The translations under genes and the position numbers were made by a program. A stretch of 64,000 nucleotides of DNA, from NCBI RefSeq assembly GCF_014773385.1, contig NZ_JACXAI010000006.1, positions 156,557-220,556 of the forward strand, given 5' to 3'. The notes under the pieces were generated by a model. The model did no database searches. It saw only the letters and a program-made list of their open reading frames with translations, and was not told where the DNA came from. The DNA comes from Metabacillus arenae. GTDB lineage: Bacteria; Bacillota; Bacilli; Bacillales; Bacillaceae. Shown here piece after piece: positions 48,301 to 58,407 of the stretch (positions within the stretch are counted from its first letter, which is position 1; each line of letters opens with the position of its first letter).

Positions 48301-49698
48301 GGTGAATATCAGCCAAAGGCTCATAACTTTACAAAAGTATTGTTTGGAGAAGACAATGTGTATCGTGCAGGTACAATTGGAACTGTTGCTGAAAAAACAG
48401 CTTACGGCTATGTGAAAGGGTATGCGAATGATCATAATCTTCATTATAGAGGGGCAGAAATAGATCGTTTGGTTCAAGGCTGTACTGGAGTAAAGAGAAC
48501 AACAGGTCAGCATCCAGGCGGAATTATCGTTGTTCCTGATTATATGGATATTTTTGATTTTTCACCTATACAATTTCCTGCTGATGCAACAGGGGCGGAA
48601 TGGCGTACAACCCACTTTGATTTTCACTCTATTCATGACAATTTATTAAAGCTTGATATTCTTGGACATGATGATCCGACTGTTATCCGAATGCTTCAAG
48701 ATTTAAGCGGGATTGACCCGAAGACAATCCCGACAGATGACCCTGAAGTTATGAAAATATTTAGCGGTACAGAGTCATTGGGAGTAACTGAAGAGCAAAT
48801 TATGTGTAAAACAGGAACATTAGGCATCCCGGAATTCGGGACACGGTTTGTACGGCAAATGTTAGAAGATACTAAACCAACAACCTTTTCAGAGCTGGTC
48901 CAAATTTCAGGGTTGTCTCACGGTACGGACGTTTGGCTAGGAAATGCCCAAGAATTGATTCACAACAATACGTGTACACTGAGCGAGGTTATTGGATGTC
49001 GTGATGATATAATGGTCTATCTCATCTATCAAGGACTTGAGCCATCCTTTGCCTTTAAAATTATGGAATCTGTTCGTAAAGGTAAGGGACTGACTGATGA
49101 AATGGAGGAAGAAATGATTAAAAACAATGTACCTGATTGGTATATTGACTCCTGCCTGAAGATCAAATACATGTTCCCAAAAGCCCACGCTGCTGCTTAT
49201 GTATTGATGGCTGTAAGAATTGCGTATTTTAAGGTCCATCATGCTCTTCTTTATTATGCAGCTTACTTTACAGTTAGAGCAGATGATTTTGACATTGATT
49301 CAATGGTAAAAGGATCTACAGCCATTCGTGCCAAAATAGAAGAAATCAATGCAAAAGGCTTAGACGCAAGTCCAAAGGAAAAAAACCTGTTAACTGTACT
49401 CGAGCTTTCACTTGAAATGTGTGAGCGCGGATATGGATTCCAAAAAGTTGATCTTTACAAATCAAGTGCAGCGGAGTTCATTATTGAGGGAGATAAATTG
49501 ATTCCGCCTTTCAATTCCATTCCGGGACTCGGAACAAACGCTGCATTAAATATTGTTAAGGCTAGAGAAGACGGGGAATTCCTTTCTAAAGAGGATTTGC
49601 AGCAAAGAGGCAGAGTTTCAAAAACGATACTGGAATACTTGGATACCCATGGCTGCCTTGAAGCTTTGCCAGAGCAAAATCAATTGTCATTGTTTTGA
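45382..49698 (+). CDS. polC: DNA polymerase III alpha subunit, Gram-positive type PolC
   Basis: PolC is the main replicative polymerase of low-GC Gram-positives and carries its own proofreading exonuclease. Domains of the 1438-residue protein: N-terminal region (1-200), OB fold (about 210-325), PHP (from [14 protein letters not shown] near 336), DEDD exonuclease (VFDVETTGL near 424-432 to [14 protein letters not shown]), PHP resumed, a zinc finger with four cysteines (CPECKQ...CPNC, about 913-940), the catalytic palm ([11 protein letters not shown] near 965), and the C-terminal QNQLSLF, a sliding-clamp binding motif. AGAGAGGGGAAT precedes the start. Confidence 0.98.
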   Translation: MQEISPQQKERFQVLLQQIDLTDDVMVPFFKNGAIAKLTVHKKTQNWHFQFLFERILPYEIYQAFHTNLKKAFSHIASVTFSIQVKDQHFSEEAVQDYWSFSIQELQGISPPILALLNEQKPALNGVKLLLKTKTDTEALAIKKKYASIIQESFHQYGFPSFQIDTEVSITEEEMTRFREQKLQEDQEKARIAVTEMQKKEKESQDQTISSGPITIGYTIKEGEEVRTLDSIMDEERRIVVQGYVFDAETRELKSGRTLITFKITDYTNSLLIKMFAREKDDAALMQNIKKGMWVKARGSIQNDTFVRDLVMIANDINEMKPKIRQDLAPEGEKRVELHLHSPMSQMDAVTSISRLVEQASKWGHSAIALTDHAVAQSFPEAYAAGKKNGIKMIYGVEANLVDDGVPIAYNEKHRLLDDDTFVVFDVETTGLSAVYDTIIELAAVKIQNGEIVDRFEAFANPHHPLSATTIELTGITDDMVRNAPDVVDVLKDFKEWTDDAVLVAHNASFDMGFLNVGYKKLLRADKASNPVIDTLELGRFLYPEFKNHRLNTLCKKFDIELTQHHRAIYDAEATGYLLLKMLKDAAEKGIAYHDQLNDNMGQSNSYQRSRPYHITLLAKDEKGLKNLFKLISMSHISYFYRVPRIPRSLLQKYREGLLIGSACDKGEVFEGMMQKSPEEVEDIASFYDYLEVQPPEVYRHLLQLELVRDDKALKEIISNIVKLGEKLNKPVVATGNVHYLNEEDKIYRKILIGSQGGANPLNRHELPKVHFRTTNEMLDCFQFLGEEKAKEIVVENTQKIAELIGEVKPIKDDLFTPKIEGADEEMREMSYSMARRIYGDSLPEIVEARLEKELKSIIGHGFAVIYLISHKLVKKSLDDGYLVGSRGSVGSSFVATMTEITEVNPLPPHYVCPECKQSEFFNDGSVGSGFDLPDKDCPNCDVSYRKDGHDIPFETFLGFKGDKVPDIDLNFSGEYQPKAHNFTKVLFGEDNVYRAGTIGTVAEKTAYGYVKGYANDHNLHYRGAEIDRLVQGCTGVKRTTGQHPGGIIVVPDYMDIFDFSPIQFPADATGAEWRTTHFDFHSIHDNLLKLDILGHDDPTVIRMLQDLSGIDPKTIPTDDPEVMKIFSGTESLGVTEEQIMCKTGTLGIPEFGTRFVRQMLEDTKPTTFSELVQISGLSHGTDVWLGNAQELIHNNTCTLSEVIGCRDDIMVYLIYQGLEPSFAFKIMESVRKGKGLTDEMEEEMIKNNVPDWYIDSCLKIKYMFPKAHAAAYVLMAVRIAYFKVHHALLYYAAYFTVRADDFDIDSMVKGSTAIRAKIEEINAKGLDASPKEKNLLTVLELSLEMCERGYGFQKVDLYKSSAAEFIIEGDKLIPPFNSIPGLGTNAALNIVKAREDGEFLSKEDLQQRGRVSKTILEYLDTHGCLEALPEQNQLSLF

Positions 49699-49775
49699 TC
49701 AAGGCAATTGGTAAGAAAACAGGTGGTATGTGTTTAAAGAAAATAGCTCACTCGCCGACTAGAGGTGTGACTTGA

Positions 49776-49806
49776 AGCAATCGGGAGATCCCCGATTGCT
49801 TTTTTT
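49776..49806 (+). terminator. Intrinsic terminator of polC
   Basis: AGCAATCGGG (49776-49785) pairs perfectly with CCCGATTGCT (49791-49800), followed by seven T. Confidence 0.9.
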
Positions 49807-49875
49807 GGTAAAGTTTCATCGAAGCTATTGTCTCAAATATTAGCATGTCTACAGGTTTGATATGAACTCTAATGA

Positions 49876-49932
49876 GAAATCGGCTCACTCGCCGATTTCT
49901 TCCATCCCGACCTCAGACCTCCCACCTCCAGA
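49876..49932 (+). repeat. Hairpin + CCTC-tail element, copy D
   Basis: GAAATCGGC (49876-49884), loop TCACTC, GCCGATTTC (49891-49899), tail TCCCGACCTCAGACCTCCCACCTCC. Confidence 0.82.
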
Positions 49933-50073
49933 ATATTTGCATATAAAATTTGGTTATGTTATAGTTTTATTGGAAATGCTAGTGGTATGCAGGAGGCAAA
50001 GAGTGGGGAAACCCACTCTTTCGTGTTGATAACGGAAATTTTTGTCTCATGATTCGGATAGTGTGATTGAAAC

Positions 50074-50184
50074 GAGGCTGACTCTAAAAGCAATGTGCCT
50101 GGCATCTCTATTACTACTTTTGAAAGCCACCCTGAAAGTAGTATTAGTACTAGCGCCGGTACTGCAAGAGTCAGCCCCTTTTTA
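50074..50184 (+). repeat. GGCTGACTC palindrome, family copy 3
   Basis: GGCTGACTCT (50076-50085) pairs perfectly with AGAGTCAGCC (50167-50176), followed by CCTTTTT. The interior has its own stem CTACTTT/AAAGTAG (about 50114-50140) and AGTAC/GTACT. It may act as a terminator in the 673-base polC-rimP gap, which has no gene. Confidence 0.7.
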
Positions 50185-50270
50185 AACAACTTTAACGTAT
50201 TCTTGCAGTTTCATTCAGCAAGTTTAAGTTTACTTAAGCACTAAAGAGAATGGGGTGGTTAATCATTTAA

Positions 50271-50330
50271 AGAAATCAGCTCTTTCGCTGATTTCTTTAA
50301 ATCCCACCTCTAACCTCTCACTTCTAGAAA
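50271..50330 (+). repeat. Hairpin + CCTC-tail element, copy E
   Basis: AGAAATCAGC (50271-50280), loop TCTTTC, GCTGATTTCT (50287-50296), tail ATCCCACCTCTAACCTCTCACTTCTAG. It ends 42 bases before rimP. Confidence 0.85.
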
Positions 50331-50371
50331 AACGCACTGGCGATTTTCTTAAAGGCATAAGGAGGAAAAAA

Positions 50372-50845
50372 ATGAGCAAAAAAGTCACAGAAGTTGTCGA
50401 AGAATTTGTTCAACCCATTGTAGATGACCTTCAACTTGAACTAGTCGATATCGAATATGTTAAGGAAGGAAAAAACTGGTTTCTTCGCGTGTTCATTGAT
50501 TCAGCAGATGGTGTTGATATTGAAGAATGCGGCACAGTAAGTGAACGATTAAGTGAGAAACTAGATGAGGTTGATCCGATTCCTCACAACTACTTTCTAG
50601 AAGTGTCTTCTCCTGGAGCGGAGCGGCCATTGAAGAAAGAAGCTGATTTCAACAAGTCGATCGGTAAACAGGTATATATTAAAACATATGAGCCGATTGA
50701 TGGTGAAAAAGTTTTCGAAGGGCAATTAATTGATTTTGACGGCAAAACGGTTATTGTTGCCAGGAAAATTAAAACCAGAACAAAACAAGTGATGATCCCT
50801 TATGAAAAAATAGCTAATGCACGTTTAGCCGTTACATTTAACTAA
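50372..50845 (+). CDS. rimP: Ribosome maturation factor RimP
   Basis: RimP (YlxS) assists 30S subunit assembly. I chose ATG 50372 ([20 protein letters not shown], 157 residues) because AAGGAGG is at the right distance; the frame stays open upstream only because it crosses the repeat at 50271-50330. The N-terminal domain has [30 protein letters not shown], then [15 protein letters not shown]; the C-terminal part is an SH3-like barrel. It heads the nusA-infB operon in Bacillus; here a 261-base gap with a repeat separates it from nusA. Confidence 0.96.
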   Translation: MSKKVTEVVEEFVQPIVDDLQLELVDIEYVKEGKNWFLRVFIDSADGVDIEECGTVSERLSEKLDEVDPIPHNYFLEVSSPGAERPLKKEADFNKSIGKQVYIKTYEPIDGEKVFEGQLIDFDGKTVIVARKIKTRTKQVMIPYEKIANARLAVTFN

Positions 50846-50913
50846 ACGTATTTCATACTTTTCTTTTGGATCAGTATGTTACTGTTAATAGAATTTTAAC
50901 GAATGAAGGTAAG

Positions 50914-51050
50914 TTCTCGCTGTATAGCTCCAGCGTCTATCACGATTCAAAAGGCAACAAGCCAAGCCTCCCAAAAAGGTAAAAGCAGCCCTTTCATGAG
51001 GCTTGACTTGTGCTCGCTGGTATAGGTGCTGCCCTAAGCTTTTCGTTCAT
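50914..51050 (+). repeat. Dispersed intergenic element (TAGCTCCAGCGTCTA...GCTTTTCGTT family)
   Basis: It begins TGTATAGCTCCAGCGTCTA, continues AAGCAGCCCTTTCATGAGGCTTGAC and ends CTAAGCTTTTCGTTC. It fills most of the rimP-nusA gap, so it would be part of the operon transcript. Confidence 0.65.
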
Positions 51051-51106
51051 GATTTTGATTGAACCAATTTTACTTTATTGCCAAGTTTAAGGGGGATAAC
51101 ACAAAA

Positions 51107-52228
51107 ATGAGTAGTGAACTATTAGATGCCTTGACTGTTCTTGAGAGAGAAAAAGGCATTAGCAAAGATGTGATTATTGAAGCAATAGAAGCTGCTTTAA
51201 TTTCTGCCTATAAACGTAATTTCAACCAGGCTCAAAATGTTCGCATAGATTTAAATCGGGAAACTGGAACTATGAAGGTTTTTGCAAGAAAAGATGTTGT
51301 GGATGAAGTATTTGATCCGCGGCTTGAGCTTTCTGTAGAAGAAGCACGTCAAATCAACCCAAATTATCTAAGCGGGGACGTAGTTGAGATTGAAGTTACT
51401 CCGAAAGATTTTGGACGGATTGCAGCACAAACCGCCAAACAAGTTGTGACACAACGTGTTCGAGAAGCAGAAAGAGGAGTTATCTATTCTGAATTTATTG
51501 ACCGTGAAGAGGATATCATGACAGGTATTGTCCAACGAATCGATTCTAAATTTATCTATGTAAGCTTAGGTAAAATCGAGGCGCTACTTCCAGTTGGCGA
51601 ACAAATGCCAAACGAAAGGTACAAGCCTCATGACCGAATAAAAGTATTTCTTACAAAAGTTGAAAAAACAACAAAGGGTCCACAAATTTTTGTTTCTAGA
51701 ACACATCCTGGCTTATTAAAACGATTGTTTGAAATTGAAGTGCCGGAAATTTTTGATGGAACGGTCGAAATTAAGTCCGTTGCCAGGGAAGCAGGCGACC
51801 GCTCTAAGATTTCTGTACATTCCGATAATGCAGAGGTAGATCCTGTAGGATCTTGTGTTGGACCAAAAGGGCAACGGGTCCAAGCGATAGTTAATGAATT
51901 AAAAGGCGAAAAAATTGATATTGTCCGTTGGTCGAATGACCCATTTGAGTTTGTAGCAAATGCGCTAAGCCCATCAAAAGTCGTTGATGTCATTGTGGAA
52001 GAGGAAGATCAAGGTACGACTGTTATAGTGCCAGATTACCAGCTTTCATTAGCGATCGGAAAAAAAGGTCAAAACGCACGCCTTGCTGCAAAGCTGACTG
52101 GTTGGAAGATTGATATTAAGAGTGAAACAGATGCAAAAAAGCTGGGGATCTTCCCTCGGGGCGCAGAACAAAACATTGACGAAGCTGACTTGGAACTTGA
52201 AGCCGATTCATCTGAACTAGAAGAGTAA
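51107..52228 (+). CDS. nusA: Transcription termination/antitermination factor NusA
   Basis: NusA binds RNA polymerase and nascent RNA and affects pausing and termination. I chose ATG 51107 (MSSELLDALTVLEREKGISKDVIIEAIEAAL, 373 residues), preceded by AAGGGGGATAAC. It has the N-terminal RNAP-binding domain (1-130), S1 domain (about 135-200, IMTGIVQRIDSKFIYVSLGKIEALLP), KH1 (VDPVGSCVGPKGQRVQAI) and KH2 (LAIGKKGQNARLAAKLTGWKIDI). It lacks the acidic C-terminal repeats of E. coli, as usual for Bacillus. Confidence 0.97.
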   Translation: MSSELLDALTVLEREKGISKDVIIEAIEAALISAYKRNFNQAQNVRIDLNRETGTMKVFARKDVVDEVFDPRLELSVEEARQINPNYLSGDVVEIEVTPKDFGRIAAQTAKQVVTQRVREAERGVIYSEFIDREEDIMTGIVQRIDSKFIYVSLGKIEALLPVGEQMPNERYKPHDRIKVFLTKVEKTTKGPQIFVSRTHPGLLKRLFEIEVPEIFDGTVEIKSVAREAGDRSKISVHSDNAEVDPVGSCVGPKGQRVQAIVNELKGEKIDIVRWSNDPFEFVANALSPSKVVDVIVEEEDQGTTVIVPDYQLSLAIGKKGQNARLAAKLTGWKIDIKSETDAKKLGIFPRGAEQNIDEADLELEADSSELEE

Positions 52229-52241
52229 GAGGTGAAAGCAG

Positions 52242-52517
52242 GTGACTAATCGCAAAAAAGTACCGCTTAGAAAATGTGTGGCTACCGGGGAAATGAAACA
52301 TAAGAAAGAGCTTGTCCGCATAGTCCGTTCTAAAGAAGGAGAGGTATCTGTCGATCTTACCGGCAGGAAAAATGGCAGAGGAGCATACTTAACTTTAAAT
52401 GAGGAAAGTATTCAGCTCGCTAGAAAGAAAAACATCTTAGCTAACCATTTAAAAGCAGACATTAATGATGAAATATATCAAGAATTGTTAGAGTTAGCCA
52501 AAAAGGAGAAACAATAA
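52242..52517 (+). CDS. rnpM: RNase P modulator RnpM (YlxR)
   Basis: This 91-residue YlxR-family protein lies between nusA and infB in most low-GC Gram-positives; in B. subtilis it has been reported to bind the RNase P RNA. Conserved features are the N-terminal [38 protein letters not shown] and the C-terminal helix. The start is GTG with AAGAGGTGAAAGCAG upstream. It is followed after one base by ylxQ. Confidence 0.92.
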   Translation: MTNRKKVPLRKCVATGEMKHKKELVRIVRSKEGEVSVDLTGRKNGRGAYLTLNEESIQLARKKNILANHLKADINDEIYQELLELAKKEKQ

Positions 52518-52518
52518 T

Positions 52519-52821
52519 TTGGTGAACAAGCAATGGTTGTCTCTATTAGGTTTAGCAAATCGAGCTCGAAAAATCATTTCTGGAGAAGAACTAGTTATTA
52601 GAGAGGTTCGAAATTCTCGTGCTAAACTTGTTTTACTTGCAGAAGATGCATCTGATAATACACGAAAAAAAATAACGGATAAATGCCGTTACTATAAAAT
52701 TCCATACCGGATAGTATCAGACCGATACGAGCTTGGCCAGGCAATTGGTAAAGATGCTCGAGTTGTTGTTGCGGTAATGGAATCAGGATTTGCATCAAAA
52801 ATGAAAGACTTGCTCGATTAA
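52519..52821 (+). CDS. ylxQ: L7Ae-family ribosome-associated protein YlxQ
   Basis: A 100-residue protein of the L7Ae/L30e/Gadd45 RNA-binding family (RplGA in B. subtilis), thought to bind K-turn RNA. It has [42 protein letters not shown] and [10 protein letters not shown]. The start is TTG 52519 (AGGAGAAAC upstream); GTG 52522 is nearly as good and gives 99 residues. infB follows 19 bases later. Confidence 0.92.
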   Translation: MVNKQWLSLLGLANRARKIISGEELVIREVRNSRAKLVLLAEDASDNTRKKITDKCRYYKIPYRIVSDRYELGQAIGKDARVVVAVMESGFASKMKDLLD

Positions 52822-52840
52822 TTCATTTGGGGGTGAACGT

Positions 52841-55015
52841 ATGGCAAAAATAAGAGTTTATGAATACGCCAAAAAACATAACGTTTCAAGTAAAGATATT
52901 ATTGCGGCTTTACAAGGAATGAATGTGGAAGTAGCAAACCACATGTCTATGATCGAAGCTGATGTTTTACAAAAATTGGACGGTAAATTTAATAAAAATA
53001 GTAAAAGTGATGATAACACAAAAGAGCAGCCAAAACAGACTGAAAAGCCAAAATCAAAAGTGAAAAATGTTCAAACGAACACGCAAAATGGTGGGGCGGC
53101 AAAACCCGCAATGAAAAAGGCTCCTCAAAATAATGGGGGAGGCGGGAAGAAACAAAACTCCCAAAATTTTAATAAAAATAAAAAGAATCAAAACAACAAG
53201 AAAAACAAACAACAAAATAAAAAAGGGAATTTTCAGCCGCAAAAAGAAATGCCTAAAAAAGAGTTACCAAGCAAAATTACTTTTGTTGGCAGCTTAACTG
53301 TAGGTGAGCTAGCTGGAAAGCTTGGAAAAGAACCTTCAGAAATCATTAAAAAATTAATGCTTTTAGGAGTAATGGCTACAATTAACCAAGAGCTTGAAAA
53401 AGACACGATTGAATTGATCGCTTCTGAATATGGTGTAGACGTTGAAGAGGAAATCGTTTTTGAGGAAACAGAATTTGAAAAATACGAAATTGAGGATACA
53501 GAAGGTGAACTTCAAATCCGTCCTCCTGTTGTGACCATCATGGGTCATGTTGACCATGGTAAAACAACATTGCTTGATTCTATCCGTCATACGAAAGTAA
53601 CGGAAGGAGAAGCTGGCGGTATTACCCAGCATATTGGAGCATATCAAGTTGTAGAAAACGAAAAGAAAATCACCTTTCTTGATACTCCAGGACATGCTGC
53701 GTTTACAACAATGCGTGCTCGCGGTGCACAAGTAACAGATATTACAATTCTTGTCGTGGCAGCTGATGATGGCGTGATGCCGCAAACAATCGAAGCAATC
53801 AACCATGCAAAAGCTGCTGAGGTTCCGATTATTGTTGCAGTTAACAAAATGGACAAAGAAGCAGCAAATCCGGACCGTGTTATGCAGGAATTGACAGAAC
53901 ATGGTCTTGTTCCAGAAGCTTGGGGCGGGGATACTATCTTTGTACCAGTATCCGCTCTAAATGGTGATGGAATTGATGAGCTGCTTGAAATGATCCTGCT
54001 TGTCAGCGAAGTTGAAGAATACAAAGCAAACCCAGTAAGACGTGCTACAGGTACAGTTATTGAAGCACAGCTTGACAAAGGAAGAGGCTCTGTTGCAACC
54101 TTGCTCGTCCAAAATGGTACTTTAAACGTTGGAGATCCGATTGTTGTTGGTAATACATTTGGCCGTGTCAGAGCAATGGTTAATGATCTGGGCCGCCGAG
54201 TGAAGGTAGCGGGACCATCGACACCAGTTGAAATAACCGGATTAAGCGATGTGCCTCAGGCTGGGGATCAGTTCATGGTGTTTGAGGATGAGAAAAAGGC
54301 TCGGCAAGTAGGGGAAGCCCGTGCTCAAAAACAATTACAAGAACAGCGCAGTGAAAAATCAAAAATGAGTCTTGATGACTTGTTTGAAAAAATCAAACAA
54401 GGTGATGTCAAAGATATTAACTTGATTGTGAAAGCTGATGTTCAAGGTTCTGTTGAGGCGCTTGCTTCTTCCTTGCAAAAAATAGATGTTGAAGGTGTTA
54501 AAGTCAAAATCATCCATACTGGTGTAGGTGCTATCAATGAATACGATGTTATGTTAGCTTCTGCATCTAATGGAATAGTCATTGGTTTTAATGTAAGGCC
54601 TGATGCTGGTGCAAAACGGACAGCTGAAGTGGAGAATGTCGATATCCGCCTTCACCGGATTATTTATAAAGTCATTGAAGAAATCGAAGCGGCAATGAAA
54701 GGTATGCTTGATCCTGAATTTGAAGAAAAGGTAATCGGTCAAGTAGAAGTCCGCCAAACGTTTAAAGTATCTAAAGTCGGGACGATTGCGGGTTGCTATG
54801 TAACAGATGGAAATATTACACGTAATAGTGGAATCAGGCTAATTCGCGACGGAATTGTCGTATTTGAAGGTGAAATCGATACGTTGAAACGTTACAAGGA
54901 TGATGTAAAAGAAGTTGCTCAAGGTTATGAATGTGGAATTACAATTAAAAACTTCAATGATATTAAAGAAGGCGATGTAGTAGAGGCCTATGTCATGGAG
55001 GAAATTAAGAAATAA
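52841..55015 (+). CDS. infB: Translation initiation factor IF-2
   Basis: IF-2 brings initiator tRNA to the 30S subunit. The 724-residue protein has an N-terminal winged domain ([27 protein letters not shown]), a low-complexity Asn/Lys/Gln-rich linker (about 60-140, many NKNKKNQN repeats), the second IF2N domain, then the G domain with [12 protein letters not shown] (234-245), DTPGHAAF and NKMD, and domains II-IV. Starts with ATG after GGGGGTGAAC. Its stop TAA overlaps the ylxP ATG by one base. Confidence 0.98.
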   Translation: MAKIRVYEYAKKHNVSSKDIIAALQGMNVEVANHMSMIEADVLQKLDGKFNKNSKSDDNTKEQPKQTEKPKSKVKNVQTNTQNGGAAKPAMKKAPQNNGGGGKKQNSQNFNKNKKNQNNKKNKQQNKKGNFQPQKEMPKKELPSKITFVGSLTVGELAGKLGKEPSEIIKKLMLLGVMATINQELEKDTIELIASEYGVDVEEEIVFEETEFEKYEIEDTEGELQIRPPVVTIMGHVDHGKTTLLDSIRHTKVTEGEAGGITQHIGAYQVVENEKKITFLDTPGHAAFTTMRARGAQVTDITILVVAADDGVMPQTIEAINHAKAAEVPIIVAVNKMDKEAANPDRVMQELTEHGLVPEAWGGDTIFVPVSALNGDGIDELLEMILLVSEVEEYKANPVRRATGTVIEAQLDKGRGSVATLLVQNGTLNVGDPIVVGNTFGRVRAMVNDLGRRVKVAGPSTPVEITGLSDVPQAGDQFMVFEDEKKARQVGEARAQKQLQEQRSEKSKMSLDDLFEKIKQGDVKDINLIVKADVQGSVEALASSLQKIDVEGVKVKIIHTGVGAINEYDVMLASASNGIVIGFNVRPDAGAKRTAEVENVDIRLHRIIYKVIEEIEAAMKGMLDPEFEEKVIGQVEVRQTFKVSKVGTIAGCYVTDGNITRNSGIRLIRDGIVVFEGEIDTLKRYKDDVKEVAQGYECGITIKNFNDIKEGDVVEAYVMEEIKK

Positions 55016-55293
55016 TGATCGGTTATGTCGAATGTGAGTGTTTCATCTATGATGCAGCTTCATTAAAAGACAAAAGAGCCGTTCTTCAACGAATTAGTTC
55101 AAGGATAAAACAAAAGTTCAATGTTTCGATAGCAGAAATAGATTATCAGGACACATGGCAGAGAACGAAGTTTGGGATTGTAGCGATAACATCCAATCGG
55201 GTATTTACTGAAAAGGAATTGAATAACGCCCTTTCCCTTATTGATTCGTTTCCAGAAATTGAACGAACTGTTACGTCCTTTGAGTGGTTTTAA
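55015..55293 (+). CDS. ylxP: DUF503 family protein YlxP
   Basis: A 92-residue DUF503 protein of unknown role found between infB and rbfA in Bacillus. It reads [51 protein letters not shown], a ferredoxin-like fold by family. The ATG shares a base with the infB stop (TAATGA), so translation is coupled to infB. The ribosome-binding site of rbfA lies just past its end. Confidence 0.9.
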   Translation: MIGYVECECFIYDAASLKDKRAVLQRISSRIKQKFNVSIAEIDYQDTWQRTKFGIVAITSNRVFTEKELNNALSLIDSFPEIERTVTSFEWF

Positions 55294-55307
55294 CCAGAGG
55301 TGATTAT

Positions 55308-55667
55308 ATGAGCTTAAGAGCAAATCGTATCGGTGAACAAATGAAAAAAGAGCTTAGTGAAATTATCGGACGAAAAATTAAGGATCCCCGTATTGGTTTT
55401 GTCACAGTTACAGATGTACGGGTAACCGGCGACCTGCAAATTGCAAAAGTATATATTTCAGTCCTAGGTAATGAAGAACAAAGAGAAAATACACTTAAGG
55501 GCCTTGCAAAAGCTAAGGGGTTTATTCGCTCCGAAATCGGACAGCGAATTCGTCTAAGAAAAACACCAGAACTAGTTTTTGAATTCGATGAATCCATTGA
55601 CTATGGTAATCGAATTGAAACCATTATTCATGAAATAAATCAAGACAACGATAAAAGTAATGAATGA
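55308..55667 (+). CDS. rbfA: Ribosome-binding factor A
   Basis: RbfA is a cold-shock 30S maturation factor that acts on the 16S 5' region. I chose ATG 55308 ([40 protein letters not shown], 119 residues), preceded by CAGAGGTGATT; an in-frame ATG at 55284 lies inside ylxP and lacks a site. The KH-like domain runs through residue 105. A long perfect hairpin follows. Confidence 0.95.
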   Translation: MSLRANRIGEQMKKELSEIIGRKIKDPRIGFVTVTDVRVTGDLQIAKVYISVLGNEEQRENTLKGLAKAKGFIRSEIGQRIRLRKTPELVFEFDESIDYGNRIETIIHEINQDNDKSNE

Positions 55668-55671
55668 CTCT

Positions 55672-55710
55672 AGAAAAGGATAGACATGTGTCTATCCTTT
55701 TCTCCTATTT
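55672..55710 (+). terminator. Perfect 15-bp palindrome after rbfA, likely terminator
   Basis: AGAAAAGGATAGACA (55672-55686) and its exact complement (55689-55703), followed by CCTATTT. The T run is interrupted. The remainder of the gap (55711-55922) contains TTTTAGGCAGTGGAAAATGC (55792-55811), which resembles the 5' part of the ~215-bp element. Confidence 0.7.
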
Positions 55711-55922
55711 AATCCCAATGCTATTTATCACTCAAGATTCTATGGAACCAAAGAAGATAGCTATGGTTAACTCCCGCAGTTGTCCATTGGTTTTAGGCAG
55801 TGGAAAATGCAGAAAACCCTTCTGCCTGAAAATTTCAAGTTATTAAACACCATACAATATGAAAGTCTGTAATTTGTTAGAAATGAGCTGTTCCATAAGT
55901 ATACTAGTAAAGGGTGAGTCGT

Positions 55923-56849
55923 ATGTTTGAAGGGGTCCTGCTTTTACATAAACCTCAAGGAATGACTTCTCATGATTGTGTAGCGAAATTGAGAAAAATA
56001 CTTAAAACAAAAAAAATAGGTCATACAGGTACTTTAGATCCTGATGTATCAGGTGTACTTCCTATCTGTGTAGGCAGAGCAACAAAAATTGTGGAGTATT
56101 TGACATCTGAATCAAAAATGTATGAGGCAGAAGTAACCATTGGCTTTTCAACTACAACAGAGGATGCGTCAGGGGAAATAGTGGAAGAAAAAAAGGTTAG
56201 CCAAGAAATAAATAAAAAAAACATCTTATCTGTCTTAGAAAGTTTAACAGGGAGCATTGAGCAGATACCTCCAATGTATTCTGCTATCAAAGTTAACGGA
56301 AAAAAGCTATACGAATATGCCCGCCAAGGGATTGAAGTGGAACGACCAAAAAGAATCATTCAAATTCATAAGCTTGATCTTCTAAGCAGTATTATTCGAG
56401 AAAAAGGTTTGTTGAAATTCAAGTTTAGAGTACGGTGTTCTAAAGGGACTTATATACGTACACTTGCCGTCATGATAGGTGAAAAGCTTGGTTATCCTGC
56501 TCATATGTCTCATCTTATCAGAACGGAATCAGGTTCATTTAAATTAGAAGATTGTTTAACCTTTGAGCAAATTCTAAGTGAACTTGAGAGAAATCAATTA
56601 CAAGAAAAAATGATCAGTATCAGTCAAGCTTTAAAAGATTTGCCGAATATGACCATAAATGATACATTAGCAGAGAAAGTATTGAATGGAGCAGTGCTTC
56701 CACTGCCAAATGAATTTAAATCATTAGACTTAGAAGCAGTTTTTGCTGTTTACAATTTACAAGGAAGCTGTCTTGCTTTGTATAAAAAACATCCAGTAAA
56801 AGATGGCTTAATGAAACCTGCAAAAATATTTGTCATACAGCAATCTTAA
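55923..56849 (+). CDS. truB: tRNA pseudouridine55 synthase TruB
   Basis: TruB makes pseudouridine 55 in tRNA. From ATG 55923 (MFEGVLLLHKPQGMTSHDCV, 308 residues) the catalytic Asp is in GHTGTLDPDVSGVLP (about residue 40). KGTYIRTLAVMIGEKLG is also present. AAAGGGTGAG is spaced for this ATG; the GTG at 55914 overlaps that site. ribF starts 32 bases downstream. Confidence 0.96.
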   Translation: MFEGVLLLHKPQGMTSHDCVAKLRKILKTKKIGHTGTLDPDVSGVLPICVGRATKIVEYLTSESKMYEAEVTIGFSTTTEDASGEIVEEKKVSQEINKKNILSVLESLTGSIEQIPPMYSAIKVNGKKLYEYARQGIEVERPKRIIQIHKLDLLSSIIREKGLLKFKFRVRCSKGTYIRTLAVMIGEKLGYPAHMSHLIRTESGSFKLEDCLTFEQILSELERNQLQEKMISISQALKDLPNMTINDTLAEKVLNGAVLPLPNEFKSLDLEAVFAVYNLQGSCLALYKKHPVKDGLMKPAKIFVIQQS

Positions 56850-56881
56850 ATATTGAAATGTTAAGAAAAAGGAGAAAAGCC

Positions 56882-57850
56882 TTGAAAACGATTGAACTCT
56901 CACACCCTCATCAATTTTCGAATACAACTTGTCCGGAATCTGTAATGGCTCTAGGGTATTTTGATGGAGTCCACAGAGGTCATCAAAAGGTTATTAAAAC
57001 AGCTGTCAAACTGGCAAACGAAAAAAACATGCTGTCCGCTGTTATGACTTTTCATCCTCACCCTTCAATCGTTTTACGAAAACAAGGAAAGCAAGTGGAC
57101 TTAATCACGCCGATCGAGGAAAAAATCCAACTAATTGAGGATATGGGAGTAGATTTGCTTTACTTAGTTCATTTTACTGAAGAATTTGCTTCACTGCTGC
57201 CTCAGGAATTTGTTGATTCCTATCTTATTAACTTGAACGTAAAGCATGTTGTAGCCGGTTTTGATTTTTCATACGGGAAAATGGGAAAAGGAACAATGGA
57301 ATCACTTCCTTTTCACTCCAGGGAAAAATTCACGCAAACGATCGTAACTAAATTAACAGAACATGACCGGAAAATTAGTTCGACATTGATCAGAAAAGTG
57401 ATTAGCAGCGGAGACGTCACTTATGCTTGGGAATTATTAGGCCGGCCACATTTTTTATATGGAGAAGTAATCCATGGAGATAAAAGAGGAAGGACGATTG
57501 GCTTTCCAACAGCAAATATTGAAACAAATGATCAATACCTCCTGCCTCCAACTGGCGTTTATGCAGTTAGGGTCATGATTGATGGGGAAAAATATGATGG
57601 TGTTTGCAATGTAGGATATAAGCCGACATTTCACAAAAGTAAACAGGAAAAGCCATCAGTTGAAGTTCATATTTTTGATTTTAATGATCAAATTTACGAA
57701 AAAAATATAAAACTTTCCTGGTATAAACGTATAAGAAGTGAGCAAAAGTTTAATACTGTAGATGAGCTCATTCAACAAATTAAGCGGGATAAAGAATCAG
57801 CTCAAGATTATTTTAAGAAAAACATGAATGATCCTTGCTTTCTCAGGTAA
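56882..57850 (+). CDS. ribF: Bifunctional riboflavin kinase / FMN adenylyltransferase
   Basis: RibF (RibC in B. subtilis) makes FMN and then FAD from riboflavin. I chose TTG 56882 (LKTIELSHPHQF, 322 residues) because AAAAAGGAGAAAAG stands just upstream; an ATG at 56858 would add eight residues and overlaps that site. The N-terminal adenylyltransferase has VMALGYFDGVHRGHQKVI and TFHPHPS; the C-terminal kinase domain has GEVIHGDKRGRTIGFPTANIE and GVYAV. FMN made here also feeds FMN riboswitches elsewhere. Confidence 0.95.
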   Translation: MKTIELSHPHQFSNTTCPESVMALGYFDGVHRGHQKVIKTAVKLANEKNMLSAVMTFHPHPSIVLRKQGKQVDLITPIEEKIQLIEDMGVDLLYLVHFTEEFASLLPQEFVDSYLINLNVKHVVAGFDFSYGKMGKGTMESLPFHSREKFTQTIVTKLTEHDRKISSTLIRKVISSGDVTYAWELLGRPHFLYGEVIHGDKRGRTIGFPTANIETNDQYLLPPTGVYAVRVMIDGEKYDGVCNVGYKPTFHKSKQEKPSVEVHIFDFNDQIYEKNIKLSWYKRIRSEQKFNTVDELIQQIKRDKESAQDYFKKNMNDPCFLR

Positions 57851-57954
57851 AAAATTGTATTCTTAATGATGTGGCTTTTAACCATTGCTTGGCAACGCGA
57901 ATCACCGACGCTTGCTCGGTAATTGGGGCTTACTATTATTAGGAGGTGAACAGG
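57851..57954 (+). promoter_or_regulatory. Leader of rpsO with hairpin
   Basis: ACCGA and TCGGT (about 57903-57919) form a short hairpin, with GCTTGGCAACGCG just upstream and the strong AGGAGGTGA site at 57942-57950. S15 binds its own leader in other bacteria, so this may be the autoregulatory site; I cannot prove the fold. Confidence 0.4.
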
Positions 57955-58224
57955 ATGGCCTTAACACAATCTCGTAAAAATGAAATTATCAGCGAGTACA
58001 AAACTCATGAGGCTGATACAGGATCTCCAGAGGTCCAAATTGCTGTCCTTACAGAACAAATTAACACTTTAAACGAGCACTTACGTACTCATAAGAAAGA
58101 TCATCATTCTCGTCGCGGTCTTTTAAAAATGGTTGGTAAACGTCGTAACTTACTAACTTACCTACGTAATAAAGATGTTACTCGTTACCGTGAGTTAATT
58201 AACAAATTAGGCTTACGTCGATAA
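57955..58224 (+). CDS. rpsO: 30S ribosomal protein S15
   Basis: S15 is an early-binding 30S protein. From ATG 57955 it has 89 residues: [71 protein letters not shown] is spaced for this ATG; the in-frame GTG at 57946 lies within that site. It precedes pnp, as in most bacteria, with a terminator between. Confidence 0.98.
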   Translation: MALTQSRKNEIISEYKTHEADTGSPEVQIAVLTEQINTLNEHLRTHKKDHHSRRGLLKMVGKRRNLLTYLRNKDVTRYRELINKLGLRR

Positions 58225-58236
58225 TTTTTTAAAAAG

Positions 58237-58261
58237 AAAGCGGGATTAATCCCGCTTTTTT
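58237..58261 (+). terminator. Intrinsic terminator of rpsO
   Basis: AAAGCGGGAT (58237-58246) pairs with ATCCCGCTTT (58249-58258), followed by TTT. Confidence 0.9.
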
Positions 58262-58407
58262 ATCGTATTATAGCCCTAATTTTAGCAGGAAATAAAAAGT
58301 TTATTCATTTTCTATTCACATAAATGATAAAGATTGATATGTTAAAAATGTTTAGTTCATAATAGGATTACATAGTTTTTCATGCATTTTTAGAGAGGAG
58401 TTCATAC

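Noticed and set aside
52982..53260. Foreign or repetitive insertion inside infB
   Set aside because: The Asn/Lys/Gln-rich low-complexity linker is normal for Bacillus IF-2.
55664..55846. A 60-codon frame after rbfA
   Set aside because: It starts inside the rbfA stop region and crosses the 15-bp palindrome; no ribosome-binding site and no family likeness.
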